Of a stretch of DNA of 64,000 bases, positions 17,579-25,429 are shown piece by piece. The notes below the pieces were generated by a model. The model worked only from the letters and a program-made list of their open reading frames with translations, did not search any database and was not told where the DNA came from. The stretch's first letter is position 1, and each line of letters starts with the position of its first letter. A program made the translations under genes and the position numbers. Source of the stretch: Loktanella sp. D2R18 (lineage in GTDB: Bacteria > Pseudomonadota > Alphaproteobacteria > Rhodobacterales > Rhodobacteraceae); the NCBI RefSeq assembly GCF_003318235.1, contig NZ_QOCG01000032.1, forward strand, positions 62,001 through 126,000, written 5' to 3'.

Positions 17579-18159
17579 TTCAGACGATCCGCCAAACCGC
17601 GCAAAATCCGCGCTGTTGCGCCCCAGATGTAATAGGGCCCGTAAGGCACCGCGTAATATTCGCGGCGTTGGCCGCGCCAATACCGCCCTTCGATCCGGTA
17701 GTTTTCAGGATTGGCGAGATGCGCAAGGGGAACTTCAAACACTTCACTGACTTCACCCGCCTCAGGAATCGGATCAAAATCTGCGGTCAACACGCCAACA
17801 ATTGGGGTTATCTGGTAACCAGTGACTGTTTGGTGGGTCGGCAATGCCCCCGACACATACACAATCCCGTAGGGCAGCCCGATTTCCTCGTGTGCTTCAC
17901 GCAACGCCGCATCAGTAAGGGTTGCATCAGTTAAGTCTTGCTTGCCACCTGGAAACGCGATCTGTCCAGGATGATGTTTGAGCCGCGCCGAGCGTTTTGT
18001 CAAAACAACAGTCTCTAACACAGGGCGAATGGCCACAAGTACGGCGGCTGGGGTTTGGGTTAACCCAGCGGGCTTGACCGATTTATTCAGATCAAAATCA
18101 GACGATGCGCTGCCCGTTGCGGACAGCGCATCAGTCAACCGGCTGTGTAGATCAAGCAC
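17575..18159 (-). CDS. NUDIX hydrolase, CoA pyrophosphatase-like
   Basis: A NUDIX protein of 194 residues if it starts at GTG 18159 (VLDLHSRLTDAL), or 207 if at ATG 18198, which would overlap hslO by 47 bp. LKHHPGQIAFPGGKQD before the NUDIX box is the extra motif of CoA diphosphatases (NudL/PCD1 type). The box itself, AALREAHEEIG, keeps the metal-binding glutamates. It is between hslO and cca in one leftward cluster, overlapping both. Confidence 0.82.
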   Translation of the reverse strand: MLDLHSRLTDALSATGSASSDFDLNKSVKPAGLTQTPAAVLVAIRPVLETVVLTKRSARLKHHPGQIAFPGGKQDLTDATLTDAALREAHEEIGLPYGIVYVSGALPTHQTVTGYQITPIVGVLTADFDPIPEAGEVSEVFEVPLAHLANPENYRIEGRYWRGQRREYYAVPYGPYYIWGATARILRGLADRLK

Positions 18160-19144
18160 CGGTTTTCTTGGCTTCAAAACCAAGCATGGTGGGATCAAAA
18201 ACGTAGTGCGCGCCGCAGAATTGGCAATCGGCGGTGACCGTGCCTTCGTCTGTTGTCATCGTACCTATGTCTTTGGCGGAATAGATTGACAGGCTTTGGC
18301 GGACACGGTCTTCGGAACAGGTGCAGCCGAATTTCACAGGCTGCGCATCATAGACGCGGGGCTGTTCTTCGTGGAACAGGCGGACAAGCAAATCCGTCGG
18401 GGTCACAGAAGGGCCGATAAGCTCGATGTCCTCGACGGTATCCAGCAGCGCATTTGCGCGGGTCCAGTTTTCGGATTCGTCTTCTGACAGCAGATCAGTC
18501 GCATCAAGCAGACCACCCTCGCCTGAACCGCCTTCGCCGCTTACTGATGGGGACGCCTTGGGCATTTGTTGCAGCATAATACCGCCAGCACGCCAATGCG
18601 CGGCTTCGCCCGGTACCTGCGACTGGCCAAATGTCAGCGAAAACCGCGTTGGCAGCTGTTCTGACTGTGCAAAATACGCTTCAGCACTTTTGGCCAGCGA
18701 TCCGCCTGCAATGGGTGTAACCCCTTGATAGGGTGCCATATCCGGCCCCTGATCGATCATAAGGGCAAAATAACCTTTGCCAAACTGGCTTACCGGAACA
18801 GCGTTCAGGTCGATTGTATCACGATCAAATGATGCATAGGCGCGGATTCTTGCAGGTTCACCATCCTCTGCGGCGCTATAATAGTCGGTCGCGATATGAC
18901 GGATCGGTCCATCACCGCGTACCTGAAGCGAAAGCTTCCAGCGGGTTTTCATCGATTGACCAATCATTGCGGTCAGCAGGGCCATTTCAGCAATCAGACC
19001 TTCGATCAACGGCGGATAATCATGCTGTGCCAGAACCTGTTCTAGCACGCCATCCAACCGCGCCACCCGTCCACGGATGTCGGAAGCATCAAGTTGAAAT
19101 GGCAGGACGGTATCGTCCCAAGCGATTTTAGCGCTGTGGCTCAT
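18152..19144 (-). CDS. hslO: Hsp33 redox-regulated chaperone
   Basis: A 330-residue holdase activated by oxidative unfolding. The C-terminal zinc centre is visible as CTC (in FGCTCSEDRVRQSL) and CQFC near residue 310, giving the four cysteines that release zinc on oxidation. The N-terminal region with DVRGR-like DIRGRVARLDG and PPLIEGLIAEMALLTAMIG is typical. An acidic insertion rich in glycine and glutamate (SVSGEGGSGEGG) lies in the middle. First gene of the hslO-nudix-cca cluster. Confidence 0.93.
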   Translation of the reverse strand: MSHSAKIAWDDTVLPFQLDASDIRGRVARLDGVLEQVLAQHDYPPLIEGLIAEMALLTAMIGQSMKTRWKLSLQVRGDGPIRHIATDYYSAAEDGEPARIRAYASFDRDTIDLNAVPVSQFGKGYFALMIDQGPDMAPYQGVTPIAGGSLAKSAEAYFAQSEQLPTRFSLTFGQSQVPGEAAHWRAGGIMLQQMPKASPSVSGEGGSGEGGLLDATDLLSEDESENWTRANALLDTVEDIELIGPSVTPTDLLVRLFHEEQPRVYDAQPVKFGCTCSEDRVRQSLSIYSAKDIGTMTTDEGTVTADCQFCGAHYVFDPTMLGFEAKKTGA

Positions 19145-19220
19145 AGGGTTTCCTTACATGTCAGGAATTGGCATACCGCGCCTATATAGTCAGGACAAGC
19201 CACGGTCCAAGAGGTAAGTG

Positions 19221-19658
19221 ATGATCAAACGGTACGGAAATAGCCCAAAACAGGGTCACAGCTATAAATTGCGGCCCGGCGCCTATGCAGTTTTGCCACG
19301 CGACGGACAGCTATTGCTGACCTACCAAGACGATCCGCATTTCGAATTTCAACTACCCGGTGGCGGCATAGACCCCGGCGAAAGCCCTATTCAGGCGCTG
19401 CACCGCGAGGTATTCGAGGAAACCGGCTGGCAGATCGCCAAGCCGTTACGGCTCGGTGCGTTCCGACGGTTTGTCTATATGCCCGAATATGACCTCAACG
19501 CCGAGAAAATCTGCCATATATATCTCGCACGGCCCGTACGCCCCCATGGCCCGCCTTTGGAAAAAGGACACCACGCTGTCTGGATGGACCCGCGCGCCGC
19601 CGTTCATGAACTGTCCAATGATGGCGACGCAGCGTTTGTGGCAGGGTTAGTCGATTAG
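19221..19658 (+). CDS. NUDIX hydrolase
   Basis: A 145-residue NUDIX protein with a complete box: GGGIDPGES followed by ALHREVFEETGW. The substrate is unknown. ATG 19221 has GAGG six bases upstream; the frame could also start at the adjacent GTG 19218. It is divergent from hslO and its 3' end overlaps the convergent membrane protein gene by 12 bp. Confidence 0.85.
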   Translation: MIKRYGNSPKQGHSYKLRPGAYAVLPRDGQLLLTYQDDPHFEFQLPGGGIDPGESPIQALHREVFEETGWQIAKPLRLGAFRRFVYMPEYDLNAEKICHIYLARPVRPHGPPLEKGHHAVWMDPRAAVHELSNDGDAAFVAGLVD

Positions 19659-20444
19659 CGGACGCCCTTCGATCACGTGGCCGTAAAGCGTGGTCAAGAT
19701 GCTAACGCCGATCATCAAGTTAACCCATTGCACGAAGAGATCTGTGACAACTCCGAGAATGGGATGAATTTCGTATAATCCTTGCGTAGCTACACCCGCA
19801 ATGAACGACACAACTGCGATGATCAACACAATGCCGATAATTGTACCGTTGACTTTCGATGTCGCCTCCCAAGCCTCACCCAATTTAATTGGTTTGCCAA
19901 CGGCCGTTGCAGGCAGGGCGACACCCATGCGGAACCACATAAGTGACAATATAGCGACCATAAGCATGCTAATAACCGCTCCACCCAAAACCAGTGCGGC
20001 TTCGCCAAATGCTGACAGCGGAATCAAAACCAGCCCTAAAATCAAGCCGATAACCATGCCCAACACGACAATCAATAAGCCTAGCAACATGCTCTTACCG
20101 ACATAGGGCCAAATTGGGCGGCCTGACATTGCAGGTAAAATACCGCTGTATTCTTCAAGCAGAATAAACCGGTGCCATGATACCGCGACCCAAGCAGCAA
20201 CAAAAACCGCAAGAACAACGACTGCCAACACACCTATGATAATTGAGCCACCAAAACTCTGTAATTGTTCTGGTGCAACCTGCCCTGCGGCGATTTCACC
20301 CAGAACGGAAATCAAGCCTAGCGACCAAAAAATCAAGGCCGAGACAGCGATGAGTAAAGCGTATGGCCCCACAGACACGCGCAGTGCCTGCCCAAAATTA
20401 TTGAAAATCATGGCAAACGCGTGCCGTATTATTTGAAAAGCCAC
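19647..20444 (-). CDS. Conserved membrane protein of unknown function
   Basis: A 265-residue, very hydrophobic protein with about six predicted helices (for example near residues 25-48, 68-90, 115-140, 145-170, 200-222 and 235-255). No catalytic motif is recognised. The pattern (short N-terminal amphipathic segment, IIRHAFAMIFNNFGQALRVS) resembles uncharacterised integral membrane proteins common in Rhodobacteraceae. Translation starts at GTG. Nothing in the neighbourhood fixes a role. Confidence 0.75.
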   Translation of the reverse strand: MAFQIIRHAFAMIFNNFGQALRVSVGPYALLIAVSALIFWSLGLISVLGEIAAGQVAPEQLQSFGGSIIIGVLAVVVLAVFVAAWVAVSWHRFILLEEYSGILPAMSGRPIWPYVGKSMLLGLLIVVLGMVIGLILGLVLIPLSAFGEAALVLGGAVISMLMVAILSLMWFRMGVALPATAVGKPIKLGEAWEATSKVNGTIIGIVLIIAVVSFIAGVATQGLYEIHPILGVVTDLFVQWVNLMIGVSILTTLYGHVIEGRPLID

Positions 20445-20478
20445 TAAATTATTCCCTTTTTAAGCGAGTTGCCACTTC

Positions 20479-20490
20479 GTCGCATGCGAC
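20479..20490. repeat. 12-bp palindrome upstream of argG
   Basis: GTCGCATGCGAC is a perfect palindrome about 90 bp upstream of the argG start, in the 136-bp divergent region between the membrane protein and argG. It could be an operator; no known regulator is recognised. Confidence 0.3.
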
Positions 20491-20580
20491 ATGGTGTTCG
20501 TCAACGCCGCTAACCTTGCTCTGGTCGTCGAAAACCGTTATCGCGCGGAGTAAATAACCCTGACAAAAAAGGCCCCTCGC

Positions 20581-21795
20581 ATGACCGCTCCGAAAAAAGT
20601 TGTTCTCGCCTATTCTGGTGGCCTCGATACTTCGATCATTCTGAAATGGCTTCAGACGGAATACGGATGCGAGGTTGTTACGTTTACGGCTGATCTTGGC
20701 CAAGGCGAAGAACTAGAACCTGCCCGTAAAAAGGCCGAAATGATGGGTGCAAGCGCCATCTATATCGAAGATTTGCGCGAAGAATTCGTGCGCGACTTTG
20801 TGTTCCCAATGTTCCGCGCAAACGCTGTGTACGAAGGCATTTACCTGCTGGGTACATCTATCGCGCGTCCGCTGATTTCAAAGCGTTTGGTTGAAATCGC
20901 AGAGGCCGAAGGCGCAGACGCCGTATCCCACGGTGCAACCGGCAAGGGCAACGATCAGGTGCGGTTTGAATTGGCGGCATATGCATTGAACCCCGACATT
21001 CAGGTCATCGCGCCTTGGCGTGAATGGGATCTGACCAGCCGGACAAAATTGCTTGAGTTCGCTGAAAAGAACCAAATCCCTGTTGCCAAAGACAAACGTG
21101 GCGAAGCCCCGTTCAGCGTTGACGCAAACCTTCTGCACACATCGTCCGAAGGCAAAGTACTGGAAGACCCGGCGCAAGAAGCACCAGAATACGTCTACCA
21201 GCGCACAGTGAACCCAGAAGACGCGCCTGACACCCCCGAAATGGTCGAAGTCACGTTTGAAAAAGGCGACGCGGTTGCAATCAACGGCGAAGCAATGTCA
21301 CCAGCAACCATCCTAACCAAGCTGAACGAGCTTGGTGGCAAGCACGGTGTTGGGCGTCTTGATTTGGTTGAAAACCGCTTTGTCGGCATGAAATCACGCG
21401 GCATCTATGAAACACCGGGCGGCACTGTCTTGCTTGAGGCGCACCGCGGGATTGAGCAGATCACGCTCGATTCCGGCGCTGGCCACCTCAAAGATAGCAT
21501 CATGCCGCGCTATGCTGAACTGATCTATAACGGTTTCTGGTTCTCACCAGAGCGCGAAATGATGCAGGCGATGATCGACAAATCGCAAGAACATGTCAGC
21601 GGCACCGTGCGTGTGAAACTGTACAAAGGGTCGGTCAACACCGTCGCCCGCTGGTCCGATAACAGCCTCTACTCTGAAGCCCACGTGACCTTTGAGGACG
21701 ACGCCGGCGCCTATGACCAAACCGACGCTCAAGGCTTTATCCAGCTGAACGCGCTGCGTTTGAAACTGCTGGCGGCACGTAACCGCAAAGCCTAA
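20581..21795 (+). CDS. argG: Argininosuccinate synthase
   Basis: Joins citrulline and aspartate using ATP in arginine synthesis. The 404-residue protein has the ATP-pyrophosphatase P-loop YSGGLDTS near the start, [24 protein letters not shown] and IAPWREW, all diagnostic of ArgG. Length is normal. It appears monocistronic, with a strong hairpin just after the stop. Confidence 0.97.
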   Translation: MTAPKKVVLAYSGGLDTSIILKWLQTEYGCEVVTFTADLGQGEELEPARKKAEMMGASAIYIEDLREEFVRDFVFPMFRANAVYEGIYLLGTSIARPLISKRLVEIAEAEGADAVSHGATGKGNDQVRFELAAYALNPDIQVIAPWREWDLTSRTKLLEFAEKNQIPVAKDKRGEAPFSVDANLLHTSSEGKVLEDPAQEAPEYVYQRTVNPEDAPDTPEMVEVTFEKGDAVAINGEAMSPATILTKLNELGGKHGVGRLDLVENRFVGMKSRGIYETPGGTVLLEAHRGIEQITLDSGAGHLKDSIMPRYAELIYNGFWFSPEREMMQAMIDKSQEHVSGTVRVKLYKGSVNTVARWSDNSLYSEAHVTFEDDAGAYDQTDAQGFIQLNALRLKLLAARNRKA

Positions 21796-21801
21796 AATAC
21801 C

Positions 21802-21834
21802 AGCGAAGCGCGCCAGAACTTAGCGCGCTTCGCT
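21802..21834 (+). terminator. Hairpin terminator after argG
   Basis: A perfect 12-bp GC-rich inverted repeat (AGCGAAGCGCGC, positions 21802-21813; reverse complement at 21823-21834) with a 9-base loop, 6 bases after the argG stop. The T-run after it is short (TTC), so it may be a strong hairpin with weak or assisted termination. Confidence 0.75.
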
Positions 21835-21931
21835 TTCATGCATATAGCATTCCAAGACGCCGCAACGTCTTCATAGACATCGCCTTTTGTGCACTGCAAA
21901 CAGGCAGGAATAACAAAACGCAGGAGGCATC

Positions 21932-22219
21932 ATGTCCTTGGAAGAGATCGCAGCGAAAATGCAGCGTGGATTAGACAAAGTTGAATTGGACAAGGTGATC
22001 AAATTCGACTGCAAAGACAGCGGTGCGATTACGCTTGTGGATCAAAAGGCCGAACTGGCTGATCTTCCTGCGGATTGCACAATTCATATTTCTAATTCCA
22101 ACCTAGCTAAGTTGATCAAAGGCGATCTGAACCCAATGACCGCTTTTGCGATGGGCAAGATCAAAGTTTCAGGCGAAGTCGCAGTGGCGATGAAGCTAGG
22201 CCAGCTTTTGAAATCATAA
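21932..22219 (+). CDS. SCP2 sterol-binding domain protein
   Basis: A 95-residue single-domain protein of the SCP2 lipid-carrier family: LEEIAAKMQRGL at the start, IKFDCKDSGAITLVD in the middle and LIKGDLNPMTAFAMGKIKVSGEV at the C-terminal half, which is the most conserved SCP2 segment. Such proteins bind lipids or acyl-CoA; bacterial role is unclear. An AGGAGG ribosome site precedes the ATG. Confidence 0.88.
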   Translation: MSLEEIAAKMQRGLDKVELDKVIKFDCKDSGAITLVDQKAELADLPADCTIHISNSNLAKLIKGDLNPMTAFAMGKIKVSGEVAVAMKLGQLLKS

Positions 22220-22912
22220 TTTCAACGCCGCGAGCCTTTCATAATACGGCAAGGCTTGCGCGCAAAGATCAGCGGCTGCGCCGTCGAGTTCCGGCAACCG
22301 CCCTTCGGCGCCCGCGAACCCTGTGCTTTGATGCACGGCATTATACCAATGTGACGCCCAAATTCCGTCCCCCACATGCGGACCTGCTTGCCAGGACAAC
22401 ATCGCCGGTCCGAAATCCAATCCAATTGCACCGCACAGTTTGCGCAACATCTTTTCAGGGTTGGCGCGAATATCGGCACTGTCGATCACATATCCTCCGA
22501 GCTTATCATAGATCGCTGCCTGCTGCGCAAAACCTATATCGTCAAACGTCATTTCCGATCGCTTCACTCCATAAGACGCAATCACCCGCGCGGGATGTCG
22601 GATCAGATGTACGTTTACACACTCCTGCGCCCAATCAAGCGGCATGCCATCAATCATATGATGTGCCATGTGCTTCATGTAAAAATGTGGCTTTTGGGCC
22701 AGAGTAGTGTCTAAACAATGCACGGCGACGTTATTTTTATCCGTTTCATGCGCGGTCAATATTTCGTCTCGCATCGGGTGATGCAAACCCGTCATCGCGA
22801 GGTAGGCCGCATAGAATGGTTCGTCCCAAACCGCGAAATCGGAACGGTTCCCAAAGCTATACATCATCGCCGTCGACAGATTCCGCGGGCCTGACCACAT
22901 TGCCAGTCTCAT
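22214..22912 (-). CDS. Sulfotransferase-like protein
   Basis: A 232-residue protein of the P-loop sulfotransferase type. MRLAMWSGPRNLSTAMMYSF at the start matches the PAPS 5'-phosphosulfate loop, and VHLIRHPARVIASY near residue 100 matches the 3'-phosphate site. Homologues are often mislabelled as aminotransferases since they commonly sit beside one, as here: the ATG overlaps the stop of the class IV aminotransferase by 4 bp. The acceptor substrate is unknown. Confidence 0.75.
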   Translation of the reverse strand: MRLAMWSGPRNLSTAMMYSFGNRSDFAVWDEPFYAAYLAMTGLHHPMRDEILTAHETDKNNVAVHCLDTTLAQKPHFYMKHMAHHMIDGMPLDWAQECVNVHLIRHPARVIASYGVKRSEMTFDDIGFAQQAAIYDKLGGYVIDSADIRANPEKMLRKLCGAIGLDFGPAMLSWQAGPHVGDGIWASHWYNAVHQSTGFAGAEGRLPELDGAAADLCAQALPYYERLAALKL

Positions 22913-23808
22913 GAGTGGTCCACCAAATCTTTGTAAAGTTCGCGTAGCCGCATGGTCATCGGCCCCAATTCACCCGTCCCAATCACACGCCCATCAATCG
23001 TGCTGACTGGAGTTTGTGCGCCAAATGTGCCCGTCAGAAACGCTTCATCCGCCGAATAGGTATCTACCAGACTGAAATTTCGCTCAAAAATTGGAATATC
23101 ATTGGCACGGCACAGATCGATCACCTTTTGGCGGGTTATACCATTCATGCAATAATCACCCGTGCTGGTCCAAACGGCACCCTTTTTCACGATGAAAAAG
23201 TTACAAGCATTCGTCGTGTTCACGAACCCATGCAGGTCGAGCATCAGTGCCTCATCCGCGCCGGCCTTTTGTGCGGCGATGCAAGCAAGGATACAGTTCA
23301 GCTTGGAATGGCTATTCAGTTTTGGATCTTGAGTCATCGGCAGCCCACGTAAGTGCGGAACCGTCGCCAAGGTGATTGGGCGCGGGATTTTTGGCTGAGA
23401 ATGCTCCATGATAATCACAAATGTCGGGCCTTGTTGGGACAGGCTCGGATGCTGAAAGGGCCTTGTTTTTATCCCACGTGTCACCATCAGTCGCGCGTGG
23501 GCGTCTGTGGTCATTTCATTCGCCTTTTGTGTCTCTAACATGGCTAAAATGACGCTTTTTTGATCTAACCCTATATCAAGATCAATTGCTTTGGCGGCCT
23601 CAAACAAGCGGTCCATATGTTCGTCCAAGAACGCCCATTTGCCATCATAAAGCCGTAGGCCTTCCCACACACCATCACCCAACATGAACCCGCTGTCATA
23701 GACGCTCACCACGGCTTGCGATTTTGGCACAATCTGTCCGTTCAGATAGATGAGGATATCTTCGTTGCGCGCGTCTTCGGCGGCTTGATGGGTGGTGACT
23801 TCGGTCAT
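22909..23808 (-). CDS. Class IV PLP aminotransferase (branched-chain or D-amino acid type)
   Basis: A 299-residue fold type IV enzyme. The PLP lysine is in LNSHSKLNCILA and the phosphate-binding part in FVNTTNACNFFIVKKG, followed by GITRQKVIDLC, all standard for the BCAT/D-AAT/ADCL family. LYDGKWAFLDEHMDRLF is also conserved. The start MTEVTTHQ at 23808 has AAGGAGTT just upstream; the long open frame to 23940 is not protein-like. Substrate cannot be chosen by eye: FVNTTNA replaces the EXTXXNXF of classical BCATs. Translationally coupled to a sulfotransferase-like gene. Confidence 0.82.
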   Translation of the reverse strand: MTEVTTHQAAEDARNEDILIYLNGQIVPKSQAVVSVYDSGFMLGDGVWEGLRLYDGKWAFLDEHMDRLFEAAKAIDLDIGLDQKSVILAMLETQKANEMTTDAHARLMVTRGIKTRPFQHPSLSQQGPTFVIIMEHSQPKIPRPITLATVPHLRGLPMTQDPKLNSHSKLNCILACIAAQKAGADEALMLDLHGFVNTTNACNFFIVKKGAVWTSTGDYCMNGITRQKVIDLCRANDIPIFERNFSLVDTYSADEAFLTGTFGAQTPVSTIDGRVIGTGELGPMTMRLRELYKDLVDHS

Positions 23809-23939
23809 TTTGAACTCCTTTGAATGGAAGCTAGGACAGGTCGTCAAATGTTCCAAGCGATAAACACCGCGTGAGATCACACCGCCGTGCATTGCGCAGC
23901 CACGCCCCATTAAACAGGATGCGACTAAAGGAGTACCCA

Positions 23940-24566
23940 ATGCTTAAATCAATGATTGCCGCCGTTTTTATGATCCCTGCGGCCCAAATGGCCGCGGCCG
24001 AAAATATCCAAACTGCCACTGTTGCTGGCGGATGCTTTTGGTGTGTCGAAAGTGACTTTGAAAAGGTTAACGGCGTGATCGAGGTCGTGTCAGGCTACAC
24101 AGGTGGCACCACAGCAAATCCTACCTATGAAACGATCAAAGGGTCCGGCCACTATGAAGCCGTACAAATCACTTATGACGCCGACATCGTGAGCTATGAT
24201 CAGTTGCTTCACGCGTTTTTCAGATCTGTTGACCCAACAGATGCCGGTGGTCAGTTTTGTGATCGCGGGGATGTCTACCGCACGGCCATTTTCGTCTCTA
24301 ACACCGCTGAAACTGCCTCTGCTCAGGCCGCTTTAACCGCCGCACAAAACGATCTTGGTCAGCGCATTGTAACGCCAATTTTGCAAGAATCTCGGTTTTA
24401 CGAGGCCGAAGCCTACCACCAAGATTACTATGCGGGGGAATCCATTGTGCTGACCCGCCGTGGGCCGAAACGCCAAAGCGAAGCCTATGCATTTTACCGC
24501 AATGCCTGCGGGCGGGATCAGCGTGTGTCAGAACTATGGGGTGATGCTGCGCCGTTTACGCACTAA
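23940..24566 (+). CDS. msrA: Periplasmic peptide-methionine (S)-S-oxide reductase
   Basis: Reduces methionine-S-sulfoxide in proteins. The 208-residue protein starts [22 protein letters not shown], a cleavable signal peptide, so this MsrA acts outside the cytoplasm. The catalytic motif GGCFWC follows at about residues 31-36, then GYTGG and [13 protein letters not shown]; a C-terminal NACG may hold the resolving Cys. An AAAGGAG site precedes the ATG at 23940. The 3' end interlocks with ribokinase. Confidence 0.92.
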   Translation: MLKSMIAAVFMIPAAQMAAAENIQTATVAGGCFWCVESDFEKVNGVIEVVSGYTGGTTANPTYETIKGSGHYEAVQITYDADIVSYDQLLHAFFRSVDPTDAGGQFCDRGDVYRTAIFVSNTAETASAQAALTAAQNDLGQRIVTPILQESRFYEAEAYHQDYYAGESIVLTRRGPKRQSEAYAFYRNACGRDQRVSELWGDAAPFTH

Positions 24567-25429
24567 GGCCGAAACGCGGTGACCTCGGACAAATCCGGGA
24601 TCACATCTGCCGTGCCATGGCGGGTGACCATTAATGCGCCCGCCTTGGTCGCCTGCCCGATCGCTTGCTCCATCGTCATACCGCGATCAAGCCCTGCCAG
24701 AACATAGCCCGTAAACGTGTCGCCAGCGCCGGTAGTATCCACCGGATCAACCTTGATCGCATCAAAATGCTGTTTTTTGCTGGGTCCGTACCAATCGGCA
24801 CCATCGGCACCCAAAGTCACGATTACATCGCGGACAGGCAGGTCTTGCGGTTCATGCCCGGTCGCCGCCTGAAGCTGTGCAGCTTCGACAGCATTCAAGA
24901 TCAAGAAATCCAAGTATGGCAATACCGCCATCACACGGTCTGCATCAAATGGCGCGGCGGCATAGGCGACCCGAAGGCCCATTTTTTTACCCATACGCGC
25001 TGCAGTGCGTTGAAGATTGGTTTCGTTTTGCAAAACGATCCAATCGCCTGTCTGTGCCTCAGCCATCGCGGTTTGCAAAACCGTTTGTGGAATTTCAACA
25101 TTCGCCCCGGGGTGTAACACAATCGCGTTTTCACCGTGGGGGTCAACCATGATGATCGCTTGCGCTGTATCAGTGTCTAACACAGCGATATTTCGGGTAT
25201 CGACGCCGTATTCAAGCAACCGATCCGACGCCCAAACCCCATCATGTCCGACCGCACCAATATGATTGACACGGGCCGCCGCACGGGCAGCGGCCACTGA
25301 CATATTTGCGCCTTTTCCGCCTAGAAACGTGTCACGCTGCGTTGACGCAAGCGTTTCACCGGGAACCAAAATATGCGGCACCGCATAGACGATATCGACG
25401 TTGATCGACCCGAGATTCCAAATTGCCAT
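24563..25429 (-). CDS. rbsK: Ribokinase (PfkB family sugar kinase)
   Basis: A 288-residue PfkB kinase. Near the start [11 protein letters not shown] and the GG box [16 protein letters not shown], then at the end [17 protein letters not shown] with the anion hole and catalytic Asp. This set is the ribokinase pattern, though other nucleoside or sugar substrates are possible. The ATG overlaps the maeB stop by one base, so the two are probably co-transcribed; the metabolic link is not obvious. Confidence 0.82.
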   Translation of the reverse strand: MAIWNLGSINVDIVYAVPHILVPGETLASTQRDTFLGGKGANMSVAAARAAARVNHIGAVGHDGVWASDRLLEYGVDTRNIAVLDTDTAQAIIMVDPHGENAIVLHPGANVEIPQTVLQTAMAEAQTGDWIVLQNETNLQRTAARMGKKMGLRVAYAAAPFDADRVMAVLPYLDFLILNAVEAAQLQAATGHEPQDLPVRDVIVTLGADGADWYGPSKKQHFDAIKVDPVDTTGAGDTFTGYVLAGLDRGMTMEQAIGQATKAGALMVTRHGTADVIPDLSEVTAFRP

